Counted from the first letter of the stretch, positions 52,906-62,400 are shown. The stretch: DNA of 64,000 nucleotides from Agathobaculum sp. NTUH-O15-33 (GCF_033193315.1 NZ_CP136187.1:3665501-3729500); one strand, 5' to 3'. The notes: a model not told the origin generated them from the sequence alone. A program made the numbers and translations.

Positions 52906-53163
52906 ATGTCTAGAATTATCGATGGTGAGCAGTTAAATCTCATTGGTGAAAAAGTAAAACAAGCAAGAAAGAAGCTTAAATTCAGTCAAAAACAGCTTGC
53001 CGACCGGCTGGAAACCGAAGCTGTTTATATTTGCCGCGGCTCGATCTCGCGAATTGAAAGCGGAGAAAGGACCGTAACAGATATCGAGATTGCCGGACTT
53101 TCTAAGGTTTTGCTGGTTCCAATCAATGAGTTATTTCCTGCCGACGCAGGCTTTCAAAAATGA
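52906..53163 (+). CDS. XRE-type helix-turn-helix regulator, paralogue 2
   Basis: An 85-residue near-copy of the 51331 gene: only about a dozen residues differ (e.g. EKVKQARKKLKFSQKQLADRL). The ribosome site and about 20 upstream bases are shared too, so the unit was duplicated, with the two larger XRE genes now between the copies. It lies 59 bases from the right-hand palindrome. Confidence 0.85.
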   Translation: MSRIIDGEQLNLIGEKVKQARKKLKFSQKQLADRLETEAVYICRGSISRIESGERTVTDIEIAGLSKVLLVPINELFPADAGFQK

Positions 53164-53196
53164 CAGAGCAGGACAAACAAGGGATTGACCGAGATT

Positions 53197-53215
53197 GTAG
53201 GGCGCGACGCCCTCG
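53197..53215. repeat. Half copy of the GTAGGGC element
   Basis: GTAGGGCGCGACGCCCTCG matches the right arm of the copy at 26306-26331. It lies 7 bases before the palindrome that closes the regulator island. Confidence 0.5.
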
Positions 53216-53222
53216 AACACAT

Positions 53223-53262
53223 GGGGACGGTTCTTCTGTGCTGACACAGCAGAACCGTCCCC
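53223..53262. repeat. 40-bp palindrome of the GGGGACGG family, right border of the regulator island
   Basis: GGGGACGGTTCTTCTGTG and its inverse surround CTGA, with one mismatch in the stem. Together with the copy at 50824 it brackets the AT-rich AbrB/XRE island of about 2.4 kb. GC content rises sharply right after it. Confidence 0.85.
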
Positions 53263-53336
53263 GTGTGTTTTGTGTTTTCCCCTCCCTCATATTCGCCGGG
53301 CGCGGCGAATAAAATGGGGCGAAGGGAGGGGCGCAT

Positions 53337-53474
53337 ATGCAGGAGGCACTGCGGGTCTCTATCCGCATTTCTGAAAAGGACAGCGAAAAGGCGCGCGCCG
53401 ATGTCAAGACCGCGATCGCCGAGGCGCGGCGCGGCTTCGGCTTACCGCTTGCCGCACCGCGCTGCGGGCCGTGA
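53337..53474 (+). CDS. Small ORF coupled to the serine recombinase
   Basis: A 45-codon frame starting MQEALRVSIRISEKDSEKARADVKTAIAEARRG, with a charged helical character. The strong site GGGAGGGG lies 5 bases before the ATG, and its stop overlaps the recombinase start codon (GTGA), a coupling signature. I do not recognise it; a leader peptide for translational coupling or a recombination accessory factor are both possible. Confidence 0.5.
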   Translation: MQEALRVSIRISEKDSEKARADVKTAIAEARRGFGLPLAAPRCGP

Positions 53475-55043
53475 CCGCGGTTTACGCCCGCCAATCGGTC
53501 GAGCGGGCGGACAGTATTTCGATCGAGACCCAGATCGACCGCTGCAAAAGTCGGCTGACCGCCGGGGAGCTTGCCGATTGCCGCGTATATACGGACCGCG
53601 GCTTTTCAGGCAAAAACACCGCGCGCCCCGCGTTCCAATCGCTGCTTTCCGATATCGAAGCCGGGCAGATCGGCAAGATCGTGGTCTACAAGCTTGACCG
53701 TGTCAGCCGTTCGGTGCACGACTTTACCGGGCTGTGCGAGCTGCTGGGGGCAAAAAACGTGGCCTTTCTATCCTGCGAGGACGGGCTGACGCTGGATGAA
53801 ACGCCCGCCGGTGCGGCCATGGCGCAAATTATGATGGTATTTGCGCAGTTCGAGCGCGAGACCATCGTGCGCCGCGTGACGGACAACTACTACGAACGCG
53901 CCAAAAGCGGCATGTATCTGGGCGGGCGGCCGCCCTTTGGCTTTGTCAAGGGACAAACCGCTGTTTTGGGCAAAAAGACCGCCTGCTTTGCCCCTGATCC
54001 GGACACCGCCCCGCTCGTGCGGGCGCTGTTTGAACGCTATTTGGAGCCGGACGCTTCGCTCGGCACGCTGATGCGCTGGCTGAACGACGAATTGCGCCTG
54101 CCCACTGGGCGCGGCGGCGCGTGGAGCACGGTGCAGCTGGGTCGCTTGCTGCGAAATCCCGCCTATGCGCGCGCGGACGCGCTGGTATACCGTTACCTGC
54201 GGCAAAAGGGGGCGCAAATGAACGATCCCGTGCTGGCTTACGCGGGCGAGCGCGGCTGCTACCTTTATGCCCCGCGCGAGGGGCGCACCAAAAGCAAATT
54301 TGCCGATTTGAACGGCGCGTTCGTTTCACTCGCGCCGCACCACGGCCTTGTGGAAGCCGATATCTGGCTGCGCGCCCAGCAGAAGCTTGACCAAAACCGC
54401 GCGCTGAAAAACACCGGGCGCGGCGCGCACAGCTTTTTATCCGGCATTATGAAATGCGCGCACTGCGGCTACGCCGTCACGGTGGTAAACAAGCCCGCGC
54501 CGCACCGGGAGCACTACATAAACTGCGGCGGGCGCAAAAAAGGGCGCGGCAATCTGCCCCGGACGGTCGCGCCCCATGACGCTGGAGCAGATCGAAGGCG
54601 CGGTGGAAAGCGTGCTTTTGCGTTTTTTGAAAAGCTACGCCGCCGTGCCCCTGCGGCCCGCGCCCATAGACCGTGCCGCCGGGGCAAAGCTGGACACTGA
54701 GATCGTCACGCTGGAACAGGAGGCCGCGCGGCTCAGCCGCAATCTAGCGCTGATCGACCTGCCCGACGTGGTGCGACAGACCGCGCGGGACCTGCACGAG
54801 AAAAACGAACGGCTGGCCGCCCTGCACCGGGAGCGGGACGCGTTGGCCGCGCCGCAAAGCGATACCGCGCTCGAACGGTTCTTCGCCGCCGTGCCGGAGG
54901 AATGGCCGCGCTATACCATTGAGCAGAAAAAGCGCATCGCGCGCATCGCGCTTGAACGAGTGGATGTTGGGGACGGTGAAGTGACCGTGACCTTTGCCGC
55001 CGGGTTTGGCGATTGCCCGCTCGCTATAGACAATTCTCTTTGA
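53471..55043 (+). CDS. Large serine recombinase, interrupted by a +1 frameshift
   Basis: Resolvase/invertase catalytic domain at the N-terminus: VYARQSVERADSISIETQ with nucleophile Ser9, VVYKLDRVSRSVHDFTGL and MMVFAQFERETIVRRVTDNY. Then a recombinase domain (GGRPPFGFVKG... LGRLLRNPAYARADALVYRY), a zinc ribbon (MKCAHCGY ... YINCGGRKKGRGNC) and a coiled-coil C-terminus (LEQEAARLSRNLALI, HEKNERLAALHRERDAL). The frame is broken near 54551-54554; skipping one base restores the fourth zinc Cys and joins the two parts into about 523 residues, the normal size. GTG start overlapping a small ORF. Such enzymes integrate phages and ICEs; no att sites were recognised. Confidence 0.88.
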
Positions 55044-55100
55044 CAACCGGGCCCAACCCGTATAAACTGGTGGTAAGCCAAAGGGACGGGAGGGGCCAAC

Positions 55101-56300
55101 ATGCAGCGGAGAGAACAGATCCTGCAAAACCTGCGCGCGCGGATACGGACGAACGGCCACTCAATCGGCGTGGCCGCGGGCAGCGGCATGACCGCGCGCT
55201 ACGCCGTTATGGGCGGAGCGGATTTTATCCTCGCGCTCAGCGCGGGCAAGTTCCGTCAAGTGGGGCAAGGCTCCATCGCGAGCCTTTTGTGTTATGCCAA
55301 TTCCAACGAGCTGGTGATGAATTTCGGCACCAAGGAGCTGCTGCCCGCGGTGCCCGATACGCCCGTTATTTTTGGGCTGAACGCCTCCGATCCCACCATT
55401 CATCTGTATGAATACCTGCAAACCATTGCCGCGTGCGGCTTTTCCGGGGTGAATAACTTCCCGACGATCGGCCTGATCGACGGAACCTTTCGCCGCGCTT
55501 TGGAACAGGAAGAGGGCATGAGCTATGCGCAGGAGGTAGAAGCCATCCGTCTGGCGCACTTTATCGGCCTGTTCACGATCGCCTTTGTCTTTAATGAGGC
55601 GCAGACCGCGCAAATGCTGGGCGCGGGGGCCGATGTGATCTGCGTGCATCTGGGCCTGACGGTAGGCGGCAAAAAAGGCGCGAAAAAAGCGGACACGCTG
55701 GAGCAAGCCCGCATCAAGACCGACCGCATTTTCGACCTATGCGATAAGACGCGGCCCGGCATTATCAAGATGATCTACGGCGGCCCGATCAGCAACCCGG
55801 CCGACGTCGCGTTTTTTTACCACAGCAGCGGCTGCATGGGGTATATCGGCGGTTCGGCGTTCGAGCGCATCCCGATCGAACGCGCCATCCTTGAAACCAC
55901 GCAGGCCTTCCAGAGCTACGGCAACCCGGAGGAGGACGGCGCGGCGGCCCGCCCGCTCGCGCAGCGCGCGGCCGAGGAGGACGCGATTGCCGCCGTGCGC
56001 GGCTATATCGAAGCGAACTACCAGAGCGAGATCACGCTGCGCGACATGGCGGCCATGACGCACCTCTCCCCCTCTTATTTGAGCACCAAGTTTAAAAAAG
56101 AGACGGGCTACAGCTTTTCCGAATACCTGCTGCGCCACCGACTGGACCGGGCGGCCGCATTGATCCGAGGGAGCGAGCTGCCGCTCGTGCAAGTCGCCGA
56201 CCGGGTTGGGTACCGCGATTACGCGCAGTTTAGCAAAATGTTTAAAAAATACCGCGGCCTTTCGCCCGCCGCGTTCCGCAATGCCAAGGCCGCGCCTTAA
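55101..56300 (+). CDS. TIM-barrel (PEP-hydrolase/Tm-1 C-terminal family) fused to an AraC DNA-binding domain
   Basis: A 399-residue fusion. Residues 1-275 match the stand-alone TIM barrel at 57787 segment by segment: GVAAGSGMTARYAVMGGADFI, NFPTIGLIDGTFR, VICVHLGLTVGG, MIYGGPISNPADVAFF, GYIGGSAFERIPIE. Residues about 290-395 are an AraC double helix-turn-helix (ITLRDMAAMTHLSPSYLSTKFKKETGYSF, LPLVQVADRVGYRDYAQFSKMFKKYRGLSP). The barrel therefore probably senses the ligand that the downstream enzyme handles, and the protein activates the following operon. Some barrel residues differ from the paralogue (e.g. ALSAGKF for YNSGRF), so catalysis may be lost. It starts 57 bases after the recombinase stop. 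Confidence 0.88.
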   Translation: MQRREQILQNLRARIRTNGHSIGVAAGSGMTARYAVMGGADFILALSAGKFRQVGQGSIASLLCYANSNELVMNFGTKELLPAVPDTPVIFGLNASDPTIHLYEYLQTIAACGFSGVNNFPTIGLIDGTFRRALEQEEGMSYAQEVEAIRLAHFIGLFTIAFVFNEAQTAQMLGAGADVICVHLGLTVGGKKGAKKADTLEQARIKTDRIFDLCDKTRPGIIKMIYGGPISNPADVAFFYHSSGCMGYIGGSAFERIPIERAILETTQAFQSYGNPEEDGAAARPLAQRAAEEDAIAAVRGYIEANYQSEITLRDMAAMTHLSPSYLSTKFKKETGYSFSEYLLRHRLDRAAALIRGSELPLVQVADRVGYRDYAQFSKMFKKYRGLSPAAFRNAKAAP

Positions 56301-56515
56301 ATTTGTGTTTTTATTTTTTAAGCTAATCTATATCCATCATTTTTTTGTTTTTCATGCCGGATAATTATAGGAAAAAGCAACAAAACCCAATATAAACACA
56401 TGTGAAATTTTATGCTTTTGCGGTAGAATGGTCTTATCAAGAAAAGGCCGTTTTACCGCAATTTTCTTTGTACGAAAGCGGCTTACGCCAATGTGAAAGC
56501 GAGGGAGGAATACCG
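56301..56515 (+). promoter_or_regulatory. Promoter region of the Tm-1-like operon with an inverted repeat
   Basis: An AT-rich region. TTGCGGTA (56418-56425) and TACCGCAA (56454-56461) form an inverted repeat with a 28-base gap, a possible operator. TAGAAT (56424-56429) may be a -10 box without a good -35. A block AAATTTTATGCTTTTG (56406-56421) resembles the second activator block at 50753 and 45992, in the opposite orientation to its gene. The site GGGAGGAA precedes the next start. Confidence 0.4.
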
Positions 56516-57733
56516 ATGAAAACGATTTGCATTGCCGGCACGCTGGATACCAAGGGCCGCGAGTTCCAATATGTGAAGGAGCTGATCGAAAGCCTTGGAC
56601 TTGGGGCCTTCACGGTGCATACCGGCGTTTACGAGCCGGCGTTTCCGCCGGACGTCGGCAACGACGAGGTGGCCGCCGCCGCGGGCTACGATATCGGCGA
56701 GATCGCCGGGCGGCACGACCGCGCCTATGCGACCGAGGCCATGAGCGAAGGCATGGAAAAGCTCATTCCCCGGCTTTATGAGCAGGGCAAGTTCGACGGT
56801 ATCCTCTCCTTCGGCGGTTCGGGCGGCACCTCGCTCGTCACGCCCGCGATGCGCGCGCTGCCGATCGGCGTGCCCAAGCTGATGGTTTCCACCATGGCTT
56901 CGGGCAACGTATCGCAGTACGTGGGCACCAGCGATATCCTGATGATGCCTTCCATTGTCGACGTTTCCGGCCTGAACAGCTTTTCCACCAAGATCTTCTC
57001 CAACGCGGTATTCGCCATGGCGGGCATGGTCAGCTTTGAAAGCAAGCAGCAGATAGAACACAAGCCGCTTGTCGCCGCGACGATGTTCGGCGTGACGACG
57101 CCGTGCATCACCCGCGCGCAGGAATATTTGGAGCAGCGCGGCTACGAGGTGCTGGTCTTCCACGCCACGGGCGCGGGCGGCCAATCGATGGAGGCGCTGA
57201 TAAACGGCGGCTTTATCAAGGGCGTGCTCGATCTGACCACCACCGAATGGTGCGATGAGATCGTCGGCGGCGTACTGAACGCGGGCCCCGACCGGTGCTC
57301 CGCCGCGCCGAAAAACGGCGTGCCCCAAGTTGTTTCTGTGGGCGCGCTCGATATGGTGAACTTTGGCCCATGGGACACGGTGCCGCAGCAGTTTGCGGGC
57401 CGCAACCTGTACCGCCACAACCCAACCGTTACCCTGATGCGCACAACGGCCGAGGAATGCAAGCAGATCGGCGGGGCGATCGCGGAAAAGCTGAACCTGA
57501 GCCAGCCCGGCAAGACCGTGCTGATGCTGCCGCTCGGCGGCGTTTCCGGTATTGACGCGCCCGGCCAGCCGTTCTATGGCGAAGCGGAGGACAAGGCGCT
57601 GTACGACACCCTGCGCGGCCGGGTAGACCAAAGCAAGGTCGATATCATCGAACGGCCCGAAAACATCAACGACCCCGCGTTCGCGGACGCCGCCGCGCAA
57701 AAGCTGATCGACCTGATGGAAGCCGGTTCATAA
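56516..57733 (+). CDS. Tm-1-like ATP-binding domain protein (UPF0261)
   Basis: A 405-residue UPF0261 protein: start TICIAGTLDTKGREFQYVKELIESLG, GILSFGGSGGTSLVTPAMRALPIGVPKLMVSTMASGN, TMFGVTTPCITRAQEYLEQRGYEVLVFHATGAGGQSMEALI, LDLTTTEWCDEIVGG. These are the conserved nucleotide-binding segments of the N-terminal half of tomato Tm-1, the ToMV resistance protein. The bacterial function is unknown. The start ATG 56516 follows GGGAGGAA. The next gene encodes the other half of Tm-1, 53 bases away. Confidence 0.93.
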   Translation: MKTICIAGTLDTKGREFQYVKELIESLGLGAFTVHTGVYEPAFPPDVGNDEVAAAAGYDIGEIAGRHDRAYATEAMSEGMEKLIPRLYEQGKFDGILSFGGSGGTSLVTPAMRALPIGVPKLMVSTMASGNVSQYVGTSDILMMPSIVDVSGLNSFSTKIFSNAVFAMAGMVSFESKQQIEHKPLVAATMFGVTTPCITRAQEYLEQRGYEVLVFHATGAGGQSMEALINGGFIKGVLDLTTTEWCDEIVGGVLNAGPDRCSAAPKNGVPQVVSVGALDMVNFGPWDTVPQQFAGRNLYRHNPTVTLMRTTAEECKQIGGAIAEKLNLSQPGKTVLMLPLGGVSGIDAPGQPFYGEAEDKALYDTLRGRVDQSKVDIIERPENINDPAFADAAAQKLIDLMEAGS

Positions 57734-57786
57734 CCTCACACACCTTACAATCATTTAACGGAACCACACATAAGGAGGATTTTATT

Positions 57787-58617
57787 ATGCTGTACAAATC
57801 GAGAGCCGAGATCATTGCGGACTTTAAGGCGCAGGTAGCGCAGGGCAAAATACTCGTCGGCGTGGGCGCGGGCACCGGCATTACCGCCAAGTGCTCGGAA
57901 GCGGCGGGCGTCGATATGCTGATCATCTACAACTCCGGCCGGTTCCGTATGGCGGGCCGCGGCTCGCTCTCCGGCCTGCTGGCCTATGGCGACGCCAACC
58001 AGATCGTCGTCGAGATGGGGCAGGAAGTGCTGCCGATCGTTAAAAAGACCCCGGTGCTCGCCGGTGTTTGCGGCACCGATCCGTTCCGCGTGATGGATAT
58101 TTACCTGAAACAGCTGCAAGCGCAGGGCTTCAACGGCGTGCAAAACTTCCCGACGGTCGGCCTGATCGACGGCAACTTCCGCGCCAATCTGGAAGAGACC
58201 GGCATGGGCTACGGGCTTGAGGTAGATATGATCCGCAAGGCGCACGAGCTTGACATGGTCACCTGCCCGTATGTATTCGATGTGGAACAGGCCAAGGCGA
58301 TGGCCGCCGCCGGCGCGGACTGCCTCGTCGCGCACATGGGCCTGACGACCAAGGGTTCGATCGGCGCGGAGACCGCGAAAACGCTGGATAGCTGCATTCC
58401 GCTCATCCGCGACATCATTGCCGCGGGCCGCTCGGTCAATCCGGATATTATGGTCATCTGCCACGGCGGCCCGATCGCCGACCCGGAGGACGCCGCCTAC
58501 ATCATCAAAAACGTGCCCGAGATCGACGGCTTCTTCGGCGCTTCGTCCATTGAGCGTTTGGCTTCCGAACGCGGCATGACCGCGCAGGCCGCCGCTTTCA
58601 AGGCGATCAGCAAATAA
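57787..58617 (+). CDS. TIM-barrel protein of the PEP-hydrolase / Tm-1 C-terminal family
   Basis: A 276-residue TIM barrel: KILVGVGAGTGITAKCSEAAGVDMLIIYNSGRFRMAGRGSLSGLLAYGDAN, GVCGTDPF, NFPTVGLIDGNFR, CLVAHMGLTTKG, MVICHGGPIADPEDAAYII, GFFGASSIERL. This is the domain that forms the C-terminal half of tomato Tm-1; some relatives hydrolyse phosphoenolpyruvate-like compounds. Together with the upstream UPF0261 gene it is the split bacterial form of Tm-1. Strong site AAGGAGG. Confidence 0.92.
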   Translation: MLYKSRAEIIADFKAQVAQGKILVGVGAGTGITAKCSEAAGVDMLIIYNSGRFRMAGRGSLSGLLAYGDANQIVVEMGQEVLPIVKKTPVLAGVCGTDPFRVMDIYLKQLQAQGFNGVQNFPTVGLIDGNFRANLEETGMGYGLEVDMIRKAHELDMVTCPYVFDVEQAKAMAAAGADCLVAHMGLTTKGSIGAETAKTLDSCIPLIRDIIAAGRSVNPDIMVICHGGPIADPEDAAYIIKNVPEIDGFFGASSIERLASERGMTAQAAAFKAISK

Positions 58618-58669
58618 CCGTGCTCTTTCAGGAACGCCACCCACCGTGTTTACGAAAGGAAGGTTCTTT

Positions 58670-59092
58670 ATGAGTAAATATTTGAGCATGGTATCACCGG
58701 ACGACGTGGAAACACAGGTGCTTGACTGGGGCTCCTTCCAGTGGCTGAACGAACCGCGCGTGACCGGCGCGGATAAAATGATCGTCGGCATCGGCCGCAT
58801 CAAGCCCGGCAAGGGCCACGCGCGCCACAACCATCCGGACAGCGAGGAATTCATTTACTTCATGGAAGGCAAGGCCCGCCAGATGATCGAGCGGCCGGAC
58901 GGCACGCAGGAGCGCGACATGGGCCCCGGCGAGCTGATCTCCATCCCGCAGGGCGCGTTTCATTCCACTTTCAACGTAGGCGACAGCGATCTGGTCTTTA
59001 TGTGCTGTTACCTGAACGCGGGCTCTGAGCTCGCCATCCGTAAAGACGCTATCGAAGTTCTTCCCCCGAAAAACAACTGGGCGGAAGAATGA
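58670..59092 (+). CDS. Cupin-domain protein
   Basis: A 140-residue single cupin. Motif 1 GKGHARHNHPDSEEFIYFMEGKA contains the metal-binding His-x-His and Glu; motif 2 GPGELISIPQGAFHSTFNVG contains the last His. It could be a sugar isomerase, dioxygenase or binding protein. Start ATG 58670 with AAAGGAAGG upstream; an in-frame ATG-less start at 58646 is unlikely. Last gene of the Tm-1-like operon, before a terminator. Confidence 0.87.
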   Translation: MSKYLSMVSPDDVETQVLDWGSFQWLNEPRVTGADKMIVGIGRIKPGKGHARHNHPDSEEFIYFMEGKARQMIERPDGTQERDMGPGELISIPQGAFHSTFNVGDSDLVFMCCYLNAGSELAIRKDAIEVLPPKNNWAEE

Positions 59093-59108
59093 GCTCCTCC
59101 CTTATACA

Positions 59109-59145
59109 GGCAGGGCCCGCGCTCAAAATGAGCGCGGGCCCTGCC
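59109..59145 (+). repeat. Proximal terminator-hairpin copy flanking element B
   Basis: A perfect 17-bp stem, GGCAGGGCCCGCGCTCA with its complement, loop AAA. It has no T run; that is attached to the distal copy. Its last 32 bases (59114-59145) are identical to 59419-59450. Confidence 0.8.
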
Positions 59146-59418
59146 GTAGCGTGTCAAATAACCCTTCGCGCCGCAGCGCGTAATAAAATTGAAAATTGAA
59201 GCTTTGCTTCAATTTGACCAAAAACCGGGAGCATGTATCTCGGTTTGCTCTCATTTAATCGCCGCACGGCGGCGGAAAATGGATAGAGGCCTATGGGCTG
59301 AACAAACCGGCGGCGAAGTGTGCCCAAAGGGCGCGCGCCAGAGCCGGAATTCTCGATCGAAATGGGGCTTTGTTTCGATCGACAGGCTGTCAAAATAGTT
59401 TTTTGACAGCCTGAGACA
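59146..59418. mobile_element. Terminator-inserted repeat element, copy B (273 bp)
   Basis: Same element as 33232-33443. The left ends share GTCAAA then CCCTTCGCGCCGCAGCGCG; the right ends share CGGAATTCTCGATCGAAATG, GGGCTTTGTTTCGATCGACAG, CTGTCAAAA and TAGTTTTTTGACAG. The middle carries a different hairpin (AAATTGAAGC with GCTTCAATTT) in the place of copy A's GATTTTGCCG hairpin, plus about 60 extra bases. It lies between two 32-base copies of a terminator hairpin. No coding capacity. Confidence 0.72.
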
Positions 59419-59460
59419 GGCCCGCGCTCAAAATGAGCGCGGGCCCTGCCTGTGTTTTTT
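59419..59460 (+). terminator. Terminator of the Tm-1-like operon, distal hairpin copy
   Basis: GGCCCGCGCTCA pairs with TGAGCGCGGGCC, loop AAA, then CTGCCTGTG and T6. Removing element B with one hairpin copy rebuilds a perfect terminator (ACAGGCAGGGCCCGCGCTCA stem followed by T6), which indicates the ancestral state. Confidence 0.75.
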
Positions 59461-59461
59461 G

Positions 59462-62400
59462 TTATGCGCCGAAGGGGGCGGCTGCAGCGGACCACTGCTT
59501 TTCTAGCTGGGTCCAGTCGCGCGCCTGCGCGAGCTCGGTCCATGTCTCGTATTGCGTCGGGTTTTCCCGGTCGTAATTATGCGAGTTGGTCGCTTCCTGC
59601 ACGGCTTCATAATGCCATGCATCCTTCGGGTTATCCGGCCAAGATATGGCCGCATCCAGCACATTTTCCGCGTGCACGCGGCGGTCGAGCACCGCGTTGA
59701 CCAGCGTCATCGCTTCCGCGCGGGTGATATACTGGTCGGGCTTGAAGGTGCCGTCCTCATAGCCCTTGATCCAGCCCTTTTGCGCGGCGCGGTTGATATA
59801 GGGCGCCGCCCAGTGGCCCGCGATATCGGTAAACATATCATTCCCGACATAGAGCGCGGAATCAAACCGGGCCGCGACGGCCGCGAACTCGCCGCGCGTA
59901 ATCGGCGCGGACGGGCGGAACGCGCCGTCCTCATAGCCGGTCAGGATACCGGCCGCCGCCATGGTGGAGATTGCGTTGTTGGACCACTGTGTGGCCGATA
60001 CATCCGAAAAGGCGTTGGTCTGGCTCCAATTTTCGGTGCGGCTGTCATCCTGCATCAGGCGAAAGAAGATGGTCGCGACCTCCTGCCGGTCGATATTCGC
60101 GTTCGGGCGAACGGTGCCGTCCGGGTAACCGATCACGTACGCAAAGTGATCTTCCGCGTTCAGGCCGGGAGCAAGCGGGATCTCCTCATCCTCGATGGTC
60201 TGATAACCGTCGTTGCCGTTGCCGCCTCCATTATCGCCGCTGGAGGTGCTTCTGCGGTAGTACTGGAAGGTCACCGCGTAGCTGCCGCCGCCAAGCGGCA
60301 CCGCGACGGCTTCGGTATAGGTGTGCGCGGTATCTGGCGCGCCGTTGACGGCGACCGCCGTAGCCTGATAGCGCACCCGGCTCAGGCCGAAGAAGTCCGC
60401 GTTCGCATGCGCCGTGGCGGGCGCGGCGAGCGTCGCGACGGATTGCGCTTCATCAAAGAGGGGCTGCGCGTCCGATAGCTGGTGCCAAACCGTTAGGTCG
60501 TACGGCACATAATATACGTTGATAACCGCGCCGTCCGTAATGGTAAAGGTATGCGTTTGACTCAAGATCTCGCCCGCTTCACCGGTCGCGGTGTAGCGGC
60601 CGAACTTATAGCCCTGCGACGCCTTGCCCCTTACCTGTTCCTCCGCGAGCAGCGCGGCGGCGTCCAGCGTCAGCGTGGCGTTGGCAGCGTCGCTGCCCGG
60701 CACATAGGTTAGGGCAAAATCACTACGGCGATCGATCTCCACCTCGTTCTGGTAGATGACGACCGTATAATCCCGGTCCGCCGAGGTACGGGCGCGCCAC
60801 TGAGCGGTGCTTACAAGGTCTCTTTTGACCGCCGCCGTCAGATCGATCGACGCATCCCAGCCGTTGAAAACATAGCCTTCCTCCGCTGTTTTGTCGAGGC
60901 TAAGCGTGCCGTTTCTGCCGGTGAACCACTGAGCCGGGACCGCGCCGTACGGCACGGTGAATACCGCGCTGCCGCTCACCAGTTCGCCCTTTGCGCCCTC
61001 GGCGAGAGCCAGCGCGCCGTGATCGCCCGGGCGGTAGGTGATGGTATGCCGCAGAAGCGGGTATTTGATGGCAAAATCATTCATGCCGGTTTGGTCGCTG
61101 ATGACATAGGAAGCCGCGATCTCATTCGCGACCGCCTCACCGCGCCGGTTGAACATACTGCCGGTTTCGGTAACGCCTTCCGGCAGGGTGATATGCGCCG
61201 CGATCGCCTGTTCAAACTCCGCCTTTGTCACGGTATCGCCCGGATACTTGCGCGTGACGGAAATGGGCGTTGTTTCAAACGGGAAGGTCGTGGTCGAACC
61301 GCCCTCGATCTGCTCAAAGGCGTAGTAGAGCTTGACGTCGGTCTTTCCCTCGACCAGATCGGTCTCGGTCTGAGCTTCGGCCCTAGGGCCCTCCTGCGAG
61401 GTGGCGGTCGCCGTGTTTTTCACGCTTTTGCCCTCGTCCGCCTCGGTAACGGTGTAAGCGTAGGTCACCACGGCCTGACCGCCCACTTCGATCTCCCCGA
61501 CCGCAACCGCGCCGCCGGAGACCTGCGCGGTCTTTCCGTTCACCTGTAGATCGGTCACCGTTTTCGGGAACATGGTGTCCTCCAGCTTGACGCCCGTCAG
61601 CTTTTGGTCGCCCGTGTTTTTAATGGTCACGGTGTACTTGACCGTGTCGCCGACGCGCAGCGTCGTATGGTCGCCGTTTCTAACGATTTCGTGCGTTTTC
61701 TCGATCGTCATGCCCGGCTTATACACAGGGATGATGGGATCGGCCTCGTCCTTTGGATCTTGGTCCTTTTCGTCCGGCGTTTTTACCGTCACGGCGTTGA
61801 CAATCTCTTTGCCAAGATCATCGCCGGTGACGATATACTCGGCGTTGAAAATAACGGACTGCCCCGCTTTTACCAAAAAGTTTGCGGGATTGAGCGCAGG
61901 CGTTTGTGCCGAAATAAGCTTTACCTTGTCTGCGTTTACCGCTATGCCTGCCACGGTCAGGGTATCCATCAGGTTCAGTCCGCTATAATCCAACTGGCCC
62001 CCGTTCGTGACCGTGATCGTATAAACCAGCTTATCTCCCTCGGTTGCCTGCGTGCCCTTGCTCACCCACGCCGAATCGGAGGAGGGCTCCGCGATATCCG
62101 TCAGTTCTTTTGACACGGTCAGCGAGCGCGTCTGGGTGGTCCAGATCGCATACAGCTTAGTCGGATCAGAAAGTACCTCTACACCCGTTACCGCGGCTGT
62201 ACTTTCCTTGAACGTTGCCCAGCCGACAAAGGTATAGCGGGTATTGCCGCTCTCAAAGGCGTTATCCGTCAAGCCTGAAGGCTTCTGTTTCTTGTCAGGG
62301 ATCGTATAATAGCTGCCCTTTTGCACGGTTTCAAAGGCTGGCGCGGTTAAATCGCTTGGCTTCGATACGCCTGCGGGAAGGTTCAAATCATACTGTACCC

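Noticed and set aside
56483..57700. Minus-strand frame of 405 codons opposite the Tm-1-like gene
   Set aside because: Antisense shadow; conserved motifs lie on plus.
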